Shown here in pieces: positions 1 through 12,642 of a stretch of 64,000 bases of DNA (positions within the stretch are counted from its first letter, which is position 1; each line of letters opens with the position of its first letter). A program made the position numbers and the translations under genes. Source of the stretch: Rutidosis leptorrhynchoides (lineage: Eukaryota > Streptophyta > Magnoliopsida > Asterales > Asteraceae); the NCBI RefSeq assembly GCF_046630445.1, contig NC_092335.1:630323501-630387500 (forward strand). The letters are read 5' to 3'. The notes under the pieces are model-generated. The model saw only the letters and a program-made list of their open reading frames with translations, was not told the origin of the DNA and made no database searches.

Positions 1-201
1 CTCGTAAAATGTAAAAAGAGAATATTACTTTTCATTTCACTCACTTCCAACAAGTTGGCCATCAATCATGGCACACGTTTTTTTTTTTTTTTTTAAGTAC
101 ACACACAAATAACCACACTAATCTATAATAATAATAACACAATTTATTTAAATGTGTAAATTAACATGTAGTATAGGGACTTTTTATGTAATTTGTTGCA
201 A
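1..201. other. upstream region of the cis-prenyltransferase gene
   Basis: AT-rich sequence with a T-run near 78-94 and no coding signal that I can see. It is presumably the distal promoter of the gene starting at 261. No transposon ends were recognised. Confidence 0.4.
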
Positions 202-210
202 CTATATATA
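202..210 (+). promoter_or_regulatory. TATA-like box of the cis-prenyltransferase gene
   Basis: CTATATATA lies about 50 bp before the ATG at 261, a usual distance for a plant TATA box with a short 5' leader. The transcription start is inferred near 235-240; nothing else in the sequence fixes it. Confidence 0.4.
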
Positions 211-260
211 TCAAGCAAATAAGCTTCATTTATATCATTTCATAAACAAAAACAAAACAT

Positions 261-2122
<1,862 letters not shown>

Positions 2123-2151
2123 CTGTAACCTGTTATTGTTTCGACGAATAT

Positions 2152-2289
2152 GATATAATAAACAATTAGTTTCATTTGACAAATGTTGAATTGAAGTTGG
2201 TTAGCTAATATGTCTCTAAGGATATAATAAACAATTAGTTTCATTTGACAAATGTTGAATTGAAGTTGGTTAGCTAATATGTCTCTAAG
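2152..2289. repeat. exact 69-bp tandem duplication in the 3' UTR
   Basis: Unit 2152-2220 is repeated without any visible change at 2221-2289. Each unit begins GATATAATAAAC, so the AATAAA poly(A)-signal candidate of the upstream gene is present twice (about 2156 and 2225). Identity of the two units implies a recent event. Confidence 0.95.
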
Positions 2290-2484
2290 TACCTGTTTAC
2301 TTAGGCATTAATGAGCTTAATGTTTAAAATAGATTATTCGGTCACCCTCCTTACTTGTTTACTTGCACCTTATTCATTCACCAAAACTTAAAAGTGACTT
2401 TATCGGTCACGAACAAAAGCCTACTACTCCCCATTTAGTCATTTTATTTCCAAATTACCCATCCCCTTTTGCCTTTATTTTGCA
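2290..2484. other. intergenic sequence, nothing recognised
   Basis: AT-rich sequence with short GTTTACTT repeats near 2295 and 2358. No coding content; it ends at the target site duplication of the SINE at 2500. Confidence 0.3.
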
Positions 2485-2499
2485 CATATTCTTCATATT

Positions 2500-2711
2500 T
2501 TTTTTGGGTAAGCGAGGAAACACTCCTATGAACGAGCATATTGGCTCCCCCATAGAAGGTAAAACCTCGGGTAATTAAGCCCCACGAGCGCGAGACCTGG
2601 TACCAGGTGAATTGCGCATTATGCGCACCCTCTAGTCACACTCCCTTTTGGAACAATCTGGCGTAGCCATGAATTGAACCCGGGTGGTGTGCTTCATTGG
2701 GCAACTCGGTG
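2500..2711 (-). mobile_element. tRNA-derived SINE, complete, with 15-bp target duplication
   Basis: Flanked by exact copies of CATATTCTTCATATT at 2485-2499 and 2712-2726. On the minus strand it starts at 2711, carries a pol III B-box-like GGTTCAATTC near 2678-2669, and ends in a short poly(A) (T-run at 2500-2504). Length 212 bp and the long exact duplication are typical of SINE retroposition. The A box is poorly conserved. Confidence 0.88.
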
Positions 2712-2726
2712 CATATTCTTCATATT

Positions 2727-3261
2727 AGTGAAAAATAAAACAAATCTATTGCTCAATCGTTGGTAAAGTGTCGACGTTTGTTTGATCGACTACTACAGTC
2801 TTTAATGAATCAAATCAACCGTACTTCTTGATGAACGAAACGCACCTCTGGTCACACTTCTTGCTCAATGGTTATGAATATTGAAAAATTGAATCGGGCT
2901 GAATCGAGGTAGAAGGAAATGAAAAAGGTTTTCATCCATATGATTTTGGTTTTTTAATATTTTGGAGGATGAATTTCTCGAATTGTTTTGTAGGAGGATG
3001 AATTTCTAGAAAGGTTTTGGTGAAAACAAATACTGATTACGGAGTATTTATATATATATAAATTGTGATAAATGGTGTCAACCTATGATTGATTGGCACC
3101 ATTTGTTAATAGTAACTTTTTTTTTTCTTTTCTAAAACATGATTTGCCAACACCCCCGAACCACTAACCCAATACCATCCGGATCCCCTGACCCGCTCCA
3201 CCTACCCGACCCGAATACCCGCTACTGTAGCTACATTACTTTTTTTTTCGACGAAACCAAC
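2727..3261. other. body of a possible Helitron, no genes
   Basis: Contains a GAATTGTTTTGTAGGAGGATG-like near-repeat around 2960-3010, a short hairpin at 3070-3104 and a C-rich stretch at 3150-3230. No open frame of note. It leads into the Helitron-like 3' end at 3262-3291 and may be its body; the 5' end was not located. Confidence 0.3.
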
Positions 3262-3291
3262 CCGCAGCGAAAGCGCGAGCCAAAAGACTAG
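3262..3291 (+). mobile_element. Helitron-like 3' terminus
   Basis: A GC-rich block with a short inverted pair (GCGAAAGCGC) is followed about 10 bp later by CTAG at 3288-3291 and then T, the layout of Helitron 3' ends (hairpin, spacer, CTRR, insertion before T). It differs from the family ending at 8960. Boundaries of the whole element are unknown. Confidence 0.45.
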
Positions 3292-4552
3292 TTACATTTA
3301 AAATTAGGGGGAAGAAGTTTCTAGATATACATATTTGTCAAAGAAATGTTTTTCATTATCTATAATTTCTATTAAAATGATGATGTCATTATTAGACTAA
3401 TTCCTTTGTTAAGAAAAAAAAATCTAGATTACTTAAATGATGTCATTAATCCTAAATATTTTATAATTAAAAAAAATTGTATTTATAGTAACTAACTTGA
3501 TGATGTCATAAAAATAATTAACTATTTTAAATAAAATTATTAACATGTTAATTGTATAATATATGAAGCATTATGTACAACTTTATGATAAAATACTCTC
3601 ATGACCATATGTACAATATTTGAAGCAATATGTACAACCTTATGGTAAAACATGTAACGACCCGCCTTTTTCGACTTATATTGTTTTGCTTATTACTTTC
3701 ACGAAACTGCGTATTTGTGCGTACTGAGCTATATTATATTCTGGGATCTTAATTCATGTTAATTACTTTCGTTAATACCTTACAACGTGCCATTAAGTAC
3801 GTAATTACTTAACTTGATCCCCGAATACTTTTACGACCGTTAGTGTCACTTGACGTTGAGAACGAGCTATGTGTTTTGGTACACGTTTAACTTTTGTCGT
3901 AATTGGAATATTACGACTACGTAATACTAATTGTTATTTTCTAATGACAATTACTTGGGCTTTTGGTTTCTTAATTAGGCTTAGTAATTTACTTATGCTC
4001 ACTAGTTAGTCTTGTTGGACTTTCTACCTTGTTGGACTCAAGCCCACCCTACTCTAGCTAATGGACTATTTAATTAGCCCAATTTTAATAAGTTTATGAC
4101 GCATATAAATGTAAGACAAATACCCATTTATTAGAGGGAACATACTAGCATTTTTGTTAACCATAATCACAATTGTTGCATGGGATCCCAACATAAGCAC
4201 CAACTTTAAACCACCATTAACCAAAAAGCAAAAGTTGTCCCCCCTCCCCTTGTCCCCCCTAAACCCACGGTCACCACCACCTCACCACTCTATAAACACC
4301 AAGCAAATCTCACCCATTTCACACTTAATCTCATTCACATTTTACACACTGATATTACTCAAATTACTCATATCTTTAGTCGTAATATCGCGTGCTATTG
4401 TTGTTTATTTCATATGTAAACATAGTAATTCCGTTTGTATTTCATATTATTGTAATGTAGTCTAGAATCATTGTAAACTTGAAGAAATATGGAAGATTAT
4501 ATATAAGATACAGCTCAGAGATCGAAAACAAGACCAGAGAGCCAAAGACAGA

Positions 4553-4840
4553 AGGGTGCGCTCAACGCACCACAAAGTGTGCGCTCAGCGCACATTGTAT
4601 AATTTTGATCAGAAGATTTCTTGGCCAAAACCAAAGTGCGCCAAGCCTAGTGCGCGCCGCGCACAGTAGTGCACTCAGCGCACAGTAGTGCGCTCAGCGC
4701 ACAGTAGTGCGCTCAGCGCATCCCTCCGCGCACTTTTACCAGAAAAGCAGATTTGAACGTGCGATGTCGAGCTGTAAAGAAAAAGTGGGTTAGGTGAAGA
4801 GTTCGCTCAGCGCACCCTTACTATGCGCGCCGCGCACAGT
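4553..4840. repeat. cluster of GTGCGCTCAGCGCAC-type hairpins
   Basis: About eight copies of a GC-rich inverted repeat (stem GTGCGC/GCGCAC, loop TCA, or variant GTGCGCGCCGCGCAC) lie in 280 bp of otherwise AT-rich DNA. Three consecutive copies near 4660-4720 form a 19-bp tandem (CAGTAGTGCGCTCAGCGCA). Small open frames across it encode only Ala/Ser/His-rich repeats and are not taken as genes. Confidence 0.85.
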
Positions 4841-7448
4841 GCTTTTCACCAACTGTTCAGCTTATTTAATTCCATTTCCAGTTTCATTTCAAGGGTACCA
4901 GTTTCCTTTATGTTCAGAGACGAAAACATACGATTCAAAGCAGTTCTTGAGCTTATCAAAGTGCATCTAAGCACTCAAATCATTGAAGAATCCAAGATCA
5001 TTCAAGAGCTTCATCCAAGATTACTCCTAAAAGGTTAATCTTGTATTTACAATGAATTCTATCTTTGTTACTGTTGTGTTTAAGTTTTCAAGAATGATTG
5101 TTAGCTAGTCCATTTTATATTCATCTAGATAAATAACCGAGATGTTGAATGTTTACTATTGATTGATTGTTATTATGTACGATAGTTTGATGTTTGAATA
5201 CAAGAACCATTCTTGTTAAGTTTAATCCTTTCGATTCAACTAGTTGATATGTTCATTTGATTAAGAAACATCATCTTGTTAAGTTAATGTATTAATTTAC
5301 ACCTAGTGACATGTGTTTATCCGTCTTTTACCAAAAGGGATAAGTTGAGTTCAAATGGTTAATTTACATAAGAATGTAAGAACGACTCTTGTAGATACTT
5401 TGGAATAGCTTAATTAGTATGTGTAATTGTCTAGGAGAATGACCAATTCCTTAGAATCTGTTATACACACTTTCAACTACCTAGTTCCATCAATTAACAT
5501 GTGTTAGTGATTTGCCTTATCTAGTGACGTTTATAGGGATCATATTATAACACTTAGTTAATTATTTGGGTTGGGTGAATTGAGCATTTAACCAGACCAA
5601 GGGAATGAACTACGTTAAACCTTTAGTTGATATAGGAGTGGATCATGTACAACACACCATTGACTTGATCATTCTTCAAGTCTTCAAACTAGTTGAATTA
5701 GTTGATTACAAATAGGAGGTCTTAGATGACAAGAACATCACTTGCGTCGTGTAATCCCGTTTGAGTGTTTGCGCAAGACTACTCTTGGTGAACCAATTAA
5801 TTAGTTCTCGTGCATAACCAATCAATTCGATCTTAATCCTAAATAACATTCAACATTAAGGGTAAAAAGTCTAGATGAGCATATTTCTTTAATTTGATAT
5901 CAAAACTATCTTTCTATTTTCATAAACTAAAAATACCAAAAATATTGTCTTTTTAATCTTATTCATCACTTGATTCGCCCATCGTAAAAGGGCAAATCAA
6001 AATATATCTTGTACTTGTAATTTTCTTAGTTAATCACAATTTAGTTTATAATCCTAATTTGATTTAGATATTGTCCTTGGAACGATACACGGATTTTACC
6101 ATTTACTATACTACTACACGATCGGGTACACTGCCCGTTAGTGTGTAGCAATCTCTAATCGGTATTTTTCCATACTATTTCATACAACAATTCATATACC
6201 ACGTTTTTCATATCACACACATTTACTCTCTAATTCTCTCTAGTCTTTCTCACTCTAAAAAGTGTAAGTTTTAAATTTTCTTCTTCTTCTTTTCTTCTTC
6301 ATAAAATCGACATCATCATCATCATTTAAAGGATCAAGCTTTTAGCTTTTGTTCTTGTTATATCTTGTAGATTCAAACTTTGGTTTGAATCCTTCAAGAA
6401 CATGAAAGATTCAAGCTTTCTAGCTTTGAATCTCCATTACTTTGTTGGATCTAGGTTTTCTAGCTTATGATTCCTTTATTTTGTTAAAAAGATCAAAACT
6501 TGTGTTTATGATCTTCATAAAGCTTGAAGATCTAGCCTTTTGCTTTAAGGATCTTCACGAACATTAAAGATCCAAGCTTTCTAGCTTAGGGTTTCATTAT
6601 TTTTTTAAAGATCTTAGCTTTTTAGCCTATGGTCTCATTACTTTCACTAGATCTTAGCTTTCTAGCTTATGGTCTCATTAATCTTGTAAAGATCCAAGCT
6701 TTCTAGCTTAGGGTTTTCTTAATACTTGAGATCTAAGTTATCATTGTAGATCTCACTTACTTGGAACCTTTTTGTGTTTGTTGTGATGATAAAGATCAAG
6801 TCTTCATCATCTCATATGATGAAAATGCATAAACTTGTGTAAAAATGACAAAGGTTGAAGCTTTATTGAGTTTATGCAATAAAGAGGCAACCTTGATGTT
6901 CAAAACTTGTAGAATGTTAGCTTTTACTCTTAGTTGTGTGTTTATGGTTGAAACTTGGTCAAAGTTATGCTAAAACATCAAAGAGTTGTACACTTGAAGC
7001 TTACACGCATCAAGGATGAGAACCGTGATGAGCATCAAGCACCAAGAAACCCACCGGAGCACTTGTTTGCTATTTTTTGGAGTCTGATCAGGCTCTTAGG
7101 ACTTCTGGAAAACTGATTTTAAGATAGTTCGTTTCGAGTAGATAACTTTTCGTTTAGGCCTCGCCTAAATCTGATATACGGTTTAGGATTTATAGCCTTC
7201 CAAAAGTCACTACGCCGTTATAACGACGTGCTGAAAAATTCTGACCTACTCGCGCTTGAACCGTTGCCACGGTCAAACGACATCAAGTTAGGATCTGAAA
7301 ATTGTATAGCGGTTAGAGGACTCATATACGGAGCCTTGGCCACTGACCACGCTTCTTTTCGTTTTGTATAGAGGTCGTAGCAGCTGTCCGAAATCAGCCT
7401 TTTGTTTCGATCTCTATTCTTGTTGAAAACTTACTTTATCTTTTACGT

Positions 7449-7478
7449 ATGATGATAATGATGATGATGATGATGATA
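7449..7478. repeat. (GAT)n short tandem repeat
   Basis: A run of GATGATAATGATGATGATG type inside the solo LTR. Simple-sequence repeat without coding use. Confidence 0.8.
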
Positions 7479-8554
7479 CTTAAGACTTAATTTATTTACT
7501 TTTAAACTTTTGGGGACAATATACTGACTTAGTGACCTTTGACTTAGGTTGACGACCTTTCGGACCGACTTACTACCTACATACTTTTCATATCGACTTT
7601 TACTGCTTATTCACTGTGAGTTATAGCTTCCCTTTTTACTTTACTATTTTTAGAACTGAGAATACATGCGCTTTTTATGTTTTACATACTAGACATGAGT
7701 ACTTAAACTTTATATATGTGTGGGTTATATAACGGCACAAAGATTCCCCTTAGCACGGTAACGTTTAATCATTGGTTTTTGAACCGGTGAACGCGAATAC
7801 TAGATATGGATCCATAGGGTTTGACATCCCCACTCGGGCTAGTCGCGCTAGCATTTAACGGGTGTTTGATACTTCGAGGACATACGCACTCGCCAAGTGT
7901 ACTTTTAGGGCGTGATATTTACTTTACGTTAAGTTAGTTACCGGGTGCCCACGGTTAAGCATATACTTTTCATACTGTTTTGAATATGAAATCTCGTGGT
8001 CTACATTTTGTTACTGATTACAAACAAACTATAGCTCACCAACATTCGTGTTGACCTTTTTAAGCGTGTATTTCTCAGGTGCTTAGACGTTGTTGCTTCC
8101 GTTGTTAGAATTGCTGTTTTAGTCTTGGTGTTATAGACTTGCTGTTACAGACTCGCTGTGTTAGACTTCCGCTGCATTGTTTAGAGATGTCTCAATCATG
8201 GAACTTTTATTTTGCATTCTCAACTTATGTTATTTTGAATAATGGCTTTGTAACGACCTTTGTGTCACGTCATCTTTTGTAAAACGTTATCTTTTCATGA
8301 ATGCAAAACTTGTTTTAAAACATTATGTAGTATTATACCGTGTAATGAACCTGTTGTTGACGATTCGTACATGATGGTTTTGTACGGGGCGTCACAAAAC
8401 ACTGACCATATGTACAACATTTGAAACATTATATACAAGTTTATGATAAAACACCCCATGAACACATGTACAAACTTTGAAGCATATTGTACAGCCTTTA
8501 TATAATAATTGTATTTTAGTTTTTAAAAAAATAAAATTAAAGAGACATTTGTTA

Positions 8555-8563
8555 TTACTAATA

Positions 8564-8608
<45 letters not shown>

Positions 8609-8610
8609 AA
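8555..8610. repeat. (ATT)n microsatellite in Helitron A
   Basis: About 17 ATT units, followed by a second shorter ATT cluster near 8640-8668. The equivalent place in Helitron C (about 26965-27015) holds much shorter ATT runs. Confidence 0.9.
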
Positions 8611-8960
8611 TATAAATACTCAATTTTAGAGCAAACTTTATTATTATTATTATATTATTATTATTATTCAAAACTGGGTCATCTTTACGGAATTAATTAC
8701 GTTACATATGTATGCGAAATACATGTCTCAATAAAATGTTGTAATGTAGCTTTTATGACAAAAAATAATAATTGTGATGAAAATTGAAATAAGGTGGTGG
8801 GAGAATAAATGTATTCTGACCAAGTTTCTTAGTCGGAATCTGTAGTTTTACGGGTCATTAAACTAAATGACGTTAGCATTTACATTCACTTAATGCCTAA
8901 AACATATCATTAAACTGTTTCGTTGAAACAAACCCGTAATTTCACGGGTCATTTCACTAG

Positions 8961-9799
8961 TTGCTTTTATTTGATTTATTTTTACATAGTACGATGATGC
9001 ATATAATTATAGTTACGGAGATTTTTTTTTTTGTATAAATATATAAATATAGATCTTTGAATAAGAAAATAAAATATTTTAAGTAAGGGTATATTTGTCA
9101 TTTACATCATTCAGATAATTCATTCAGCAAAAAAGTAAACAACATTTTAATAGTATCAAATTATTTCATACTGCCATCTGTATCCATATACCTATCTTTA
9201 CCAATAACATGACTTAACAGAAAAAAAGTAAACAGACCCTAAGATCATATATATTACATATTTTTTTATTCTATATGCTAACTGAGGTAGGACAGTTGGT
9301 CGTTCCCAACCCAAACTCACCCAAAACGGCATATCCAAAAAAGAATTAAATCCACCCCTTAAATTTTACCTCATGTACAACAACAACCCTCAAAACAAGG
9401 GGGTAAAATGTAAAAACATAAAATTATAAAAAAAAATTAAAACTAACTTCACCCAAATTTTTAACGGGCTCCATTTTCCCGCTCACTTCGAGTTAAACTT
9501 TTCCGACATCACCGTTCAACCCGGAATAATTTTACAAACACAACGCAACTAACTACGCGCGAAACGAACTGTTTTTAAAAAACGTTAAATATTTCGAGCT
9601 ACTTTTATACATATACATACACGTATAATAAACAACTCAAACTAACCACCTCATATCGATGGTTCCGATCCCTTTTCTACGAGATTTTCCCGGCGTAAAA
9701 AACGCGTTGTAGATTGGGTATACTAGGTACTAACCAAGTGTTTCCAAAAAATACCCGTTGCAATGCGTTTTAAATTCTGTAAATACATAACGCTACGTT
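8961..9799. other. intergenic, TE-like AT-rich DNA
   Basis: No coding region recognised. 9115-9240 carries AAGTAAAC motifs that may be a degenerate hAT-type end. 9270-9799 leads into the Helitron-like terminus at 9800-9897 and may be its body (a TC start near 9272 is possible, not proved). Confidence 0.3.
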
Positions 9800-9897
9800 A
9801 AATATAAATATGGAACCCGAAAGGCTCTGCCGCATCACGCAGGCCGGTATTATTCTCGAAAGGCTGTGCCGCATCACGTAGGCCGGTATTTTTCTAG
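9800..9897 (+). mobile_element. Helitron-like 3' terminus, duplicated
   Basis: Two tandem copies of a GC-rich block (CGAAAGGCTCTGCCGCATCA and CGAAAGGCTGTGCCGCATCA), each ending GGCCGGTATTWTTCT; the second ends in CTAG at 9894-9897 followed by T. The hairpin is imperfect. I read this as a Helitron end that was duplicated locally. Confidence 0.45.
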
Positions 9898-10324
9898 TTA
9901 CATATATATTCATTTGGAAAATGAATGAACATGTAATCCAATTCAATTTCAATTTTGAAATTCATTTCTTTTCAATATATTAAATATTACATATCATAGT
10001 CATGGCTATAACTCAAGTCAAAGATTGGTGGAGTGTCTTTACGTGTTTGTTGGTGATCAAAGGGTATGTGTTCAAGTCTTGTTTGTACCCCTTCTTCCTT
10101 TACTTATTTATTTTATATTTCACCCTTTTAATCCTCATTTTAATTACTTTTTTATAATACACCCCTTAACCTTTAATCCTTATTTTTATTTAATTTTTCA
10201 TAATAACCTCTTTAATAATTATTTTTTTAAAAATTAATCCTCCCACTCTCATTCTTTTATTTTTAAATTCTTTTTTAATGTAATCTTTCTTACAATATTT
10301 ATATAACTTATTTTAAATTTTCTT
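9898..10324. other. AT-rich spacer, possible SINE relic
   Basis: 10005-10085 has a GTGTTCAAGTCTTG segment that could be a degenerate pol III B box, followed by T-rich sequence. No target duplication was found, so I do not call a SINE. Nothing else recognised. Confidence 0.25.
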
Positions 10325-10590
10325 GATCACTTTTTTTTATTTAAAATCTTTTTTTATCATTACAATATTTTCTCTACTCTCACACTTTACTATTAAATAA
10401 AAAAAAATATTAAATTATGTTGATTTTAATTAGTGATTTGAAACATATTGGATCTTTAAAATCTTTTTAAACTTTTTTTTTTCTCTTTATCTTTACAATA
10501 TTTTATCTACTCTCACACTTTACTATTAAATAACAAGAATATTCAAATTATGTTGATTTTAATTAGTGATTTGAAACATATTGTATCTTT
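10325..10590. repeat. direct duplication, period about 133 bp
   Basis: Both copies contain CTACTCTCACACTTTACTAT followed by a TATGTTGATTTTAATTAGTG block; matching bases are 133 bp apart (10373 versus 10506). Copies differ by several substitutions and A/T-run lengths. Confidence 0.85.
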
Positions 10591-11005
10591 GATTTTGTTA
10601 GGGTTTTTAACGTTTAAGTATTTAATGTAAAACGTAAGTTGTGTACAACGAAAATCTAGCTAATTATGTTATATAAAAAAAAAAATAAGGAGTCCGTCGC
10701 CGCAGCGTACGGCTGACGTCAAAACTTGTTTAAATTAATTTAGAGTTGACTATTGACTATTCTAAAGATCAAATAGTAGTGTTAAGATTGTTTTTCAAAG
10801 ACCACTCATATTATTTTATCTTATACTATCACTTCTCTCTTATATATAATAAAAATGAATAATCATTTTGAATAATTAAACCATTAAATAGTGAATTTAG
10901 CTAATTAAACCATCACCATTGTACTCTTACACTAAATATGGAAACGTTTTTATCGTTTGTGGGTAATTACGTAATTTCACTTCTACTTTTTTGTTTTTTT
11001 ATTAA
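10591..11005. other. intergenic, nothing recognised
   Basis: AT-rich DNA with one GC-rich island (CCGTCGCCGCAGCGTACGGC, about 10688-10707). An open frame at 10938 overlaps the following SINE and is not a gene. Confidence 0.25.
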
Positions 11006-11196
11006 CCTACTTATTAGCCAGAGGTCTATTCGAAAGCAATCTCTCTATTCACAGAACATTGAGAGGGAGAACTTTCTTTACTCTTGGGGTGTTTCACTAG
11101 AAATGACTTGTCTTTATTCTATGATAAGGGAAAAGATTGTCTACATCTTACCTCTCTTATACCTCACTTATATGAGATTGAGTTTTGTTGTTGTTA
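11006..11196 (+). mobile_element. SINE with TTG tail (TS-like), copy 1
   Basis: Matches along its length to 15050-15256: shared CCTACTTATTRGCCAGAGGT start, an AAATGACTTGTCTTTATTCT core, ATTGTCTACATC near the end, and a GTTTTGTTGTTGTT tail. A TTG-repeat tail is the mark of the tobacco TS SINE type; assignment to that group is from memory. A 97-residue open frame over it is accidental. Confidence 0.7.
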
Positions 11197-11658
11197 ATTT
11201 GTTATATTTACTAAATCACTACATAAATTAAACTGATGGTATACGAAACAATAATTTTCACCACCACAAGTACATTTCAATTTTAATCCATGTTAAAAGC
11301 GGAGTATTTGTTAGTCAACCAGCCTGACTTGACAAATTTGCACCCTTATGTGTAAATTTACTGTACGACCTATTTACAAGACTGAATAATACACTCTGAT
11401 TGGTCCTCTGCTATTGTTCACGTTTTTTGTTTTGCTTTTCTTTTTCAACTACAAACTTTAAGGGTGAAGAAATGTTTTCGTTGGTCAAATAATGTGGGCG
11501 ACTATATCATTGATTATTGGAGTATATACTACGCATGTATTATTTGAGGTTCAAATTTTTTATTATCATTATATTAGAAAAGATGCGTAGCAAATATGTT
11601 TGATATATCTCCAAATGAAATATTCATTTAAATAGTTAATTTTGCTTGAAATCTTACG
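11197..11658. other. intergenic, nothing recognised
   Basis: AT-rich DNA without convincing coding or transposon ends. Confidence 0.25.
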
Positions 11659-11752
11659 ATCACATGTGATTGTCATAACAATCACATGTGATTGTTTCGC
11701 GTTTTTGATCTTAGTCAATCACATGTGATTGTCTCGCGTTTTTAATCCTAGC
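11659..11752. repeat. tandem 37-bp repeat with CAATCACATGTGATTG palindromes
   Basis: Perfect 16-bp palindromes at 11679-11694 and 11716-11731, plus a partial one at 11659-11673. Units are separated by a TCTCGCGTTTTTGATC-like spacer. The palindrome centre CACATGTG is an E-box-like bHLH site, so a binding function is possible but unproved. Confidence 0.85.
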
Positions 11753-12259
11753 CATTAATTTTATTGATCAAAGAGTTGAGATTTGTCCCCTGGTTTTGAA
11801 ACAAAATTAAGGATGCAAATGAATATTTCTCATATCTCCTGACATATGTTTTTATATTTATTTTTCTTTTGTATCATTTATTTATAAAGGTGATGTGACT
11901 TTTATTTTTAGAGTTTACTGGAGTATGCTTTGGTACCTCATTTTTATGTTGCAAGTAAATAATTTTATCTTAATTCTAATAACATTTTTGACAATGAGTT
12001 ATATGCTAATTATTTATAACAATTAATTTTGATACATCTAAAAAATATATTATACAATTTACAAAGTAATTGAGACAAATCTGACAATTAATTTTTTACA
12101 ATCCAAAAATGAATATTTATTTCGTAATTTTCGCGCAGCTTAGCACGCTAACCTCTTCTCTTGTTTGAAATCAGTTGTATACTTGTATCTATCAATTTAT
12201 TTATAGTTCTATTCCTTTATCAATTATCAATTTATATTAATTTCATATTTCATATAGTA
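11753..12259. other. intergenic, nothing recognised
   Basis: AT-rich DNA up to the Helitron-like end at 12260. No coding signal. Confidence 0.25.
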
Positions 12260-12300
12260 CTAGTTAAAGACCCGCGATTTCACAGGTTTTATGAAATGAT
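12260..12300 (-). mobile_element. Helitron-like 3' terminus, minus strand
   Basis: Reading the minus strand, a CCTGTGAAATCGCGGG imperfect hairpin is followed by TCTTTAA, CTAG (12260-12263) and T. It resembles but is not the same as the family at 8960. The body would extend rightward and could include the telomere-like repeats; the 5' end was not found. Confidence 0.5.
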
Positions 12301-12642
12301 AAAATTTGATAGAGTATTTGTTAAAAGAATATGTTATATTAGGATGATTTAAAAAAATCTATCTTTAACATGTTTATAACTAATTCATATGACAAATAAG
12401 ACTAATAATTTTTTTTATCATTACAATAGTAATTTACGAATTTCATGATAGGGCATTACAAAATACACTTTGTGTAACTTGTGATAAGTTCACATGTTTC
12501 CCCGCTCTCTTATACGAATATATACATGTCCAAAGGGTAATTTGCTTGATTGCTTTTTTTGATTTAATTTTCAAATTACATATTTAATTAGTAAAACCAA
12601 TGTACAATTACAGAACACTTATGAATATATGATAATATTAGG

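Larger units (their letters stand above)
3653..8396 (+). mobile_element. solo LTR, 4.7 kb, Ty3/gypsy-like, inside Helitron A
   Basis: Begins TGTAACGACCCGCC and ends GGGGCGTCACA, a TG...CA pair, and is flanked by exact 5-bp duplications AAACA at 3648-3652 and 8397-8401. The ends are not repeats of each other, so this is one LTR, not a short full element. It contains a TATA candidate (CTATAAACACC near 4290), C/T-rich leader-like sequence around 6230-6310, and no coding region. The segment around 4440-6150 has a different character and may be a further nested element; its last 100 bp resemble the 3' end of Tat/Athila-type LTRs (weak). Orientation is from the TGTAACG start. Confidence 0.82.
3359..8960 (+). 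mobile_element. non-autonomous Helitron copy A, split by a solo LTR
   Basis: 5' end TCTATAATTTCTATTAAAA at 3359, preceded by A; 3' end has a CCGTAATTTCACGG hairpin at about 8933-8947, then CTAG at 8957-8960 followed by T. Insertion between A and T with no duplication is the Helitron rule. Without the nested LTR the element is about 850 bp. It has no Rep/helicase coding. The interior carries imperfect tandem units of about 50 bp containing ATGTACAA and ACCATA motifs. Three relatives lie at 25795, 26672 and 59258. Confidence 0.8.

Noticed and set aside
3070-3104. Small hairpin as microRNA precursor
   Set aside because: The stem is only about 12 bp, far too short for a plant microRNA precursor.
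2290-9243. Possible large hAT element defined by GTTTACTT motifs at both ends
   Set aside because: The motifs are only loosely inverted and the 8-bp target duplication does not match.
10005-10090. Possible SINE with B-box-like GTGTTCAAGTC
   Set aside because: No A box, tail or target duplication could be shown.
10938-11231. 97-codon hydrophobic open frame
   Set aside because: Its second half is the TTG-tailed SINE and its first half T-rich DNA; no gene support.
11659-11752. CRISPR-like array of palindromic repeats
   Set aside because: Eukaryotic context, only two full units, and spacers that are themselves repeated.
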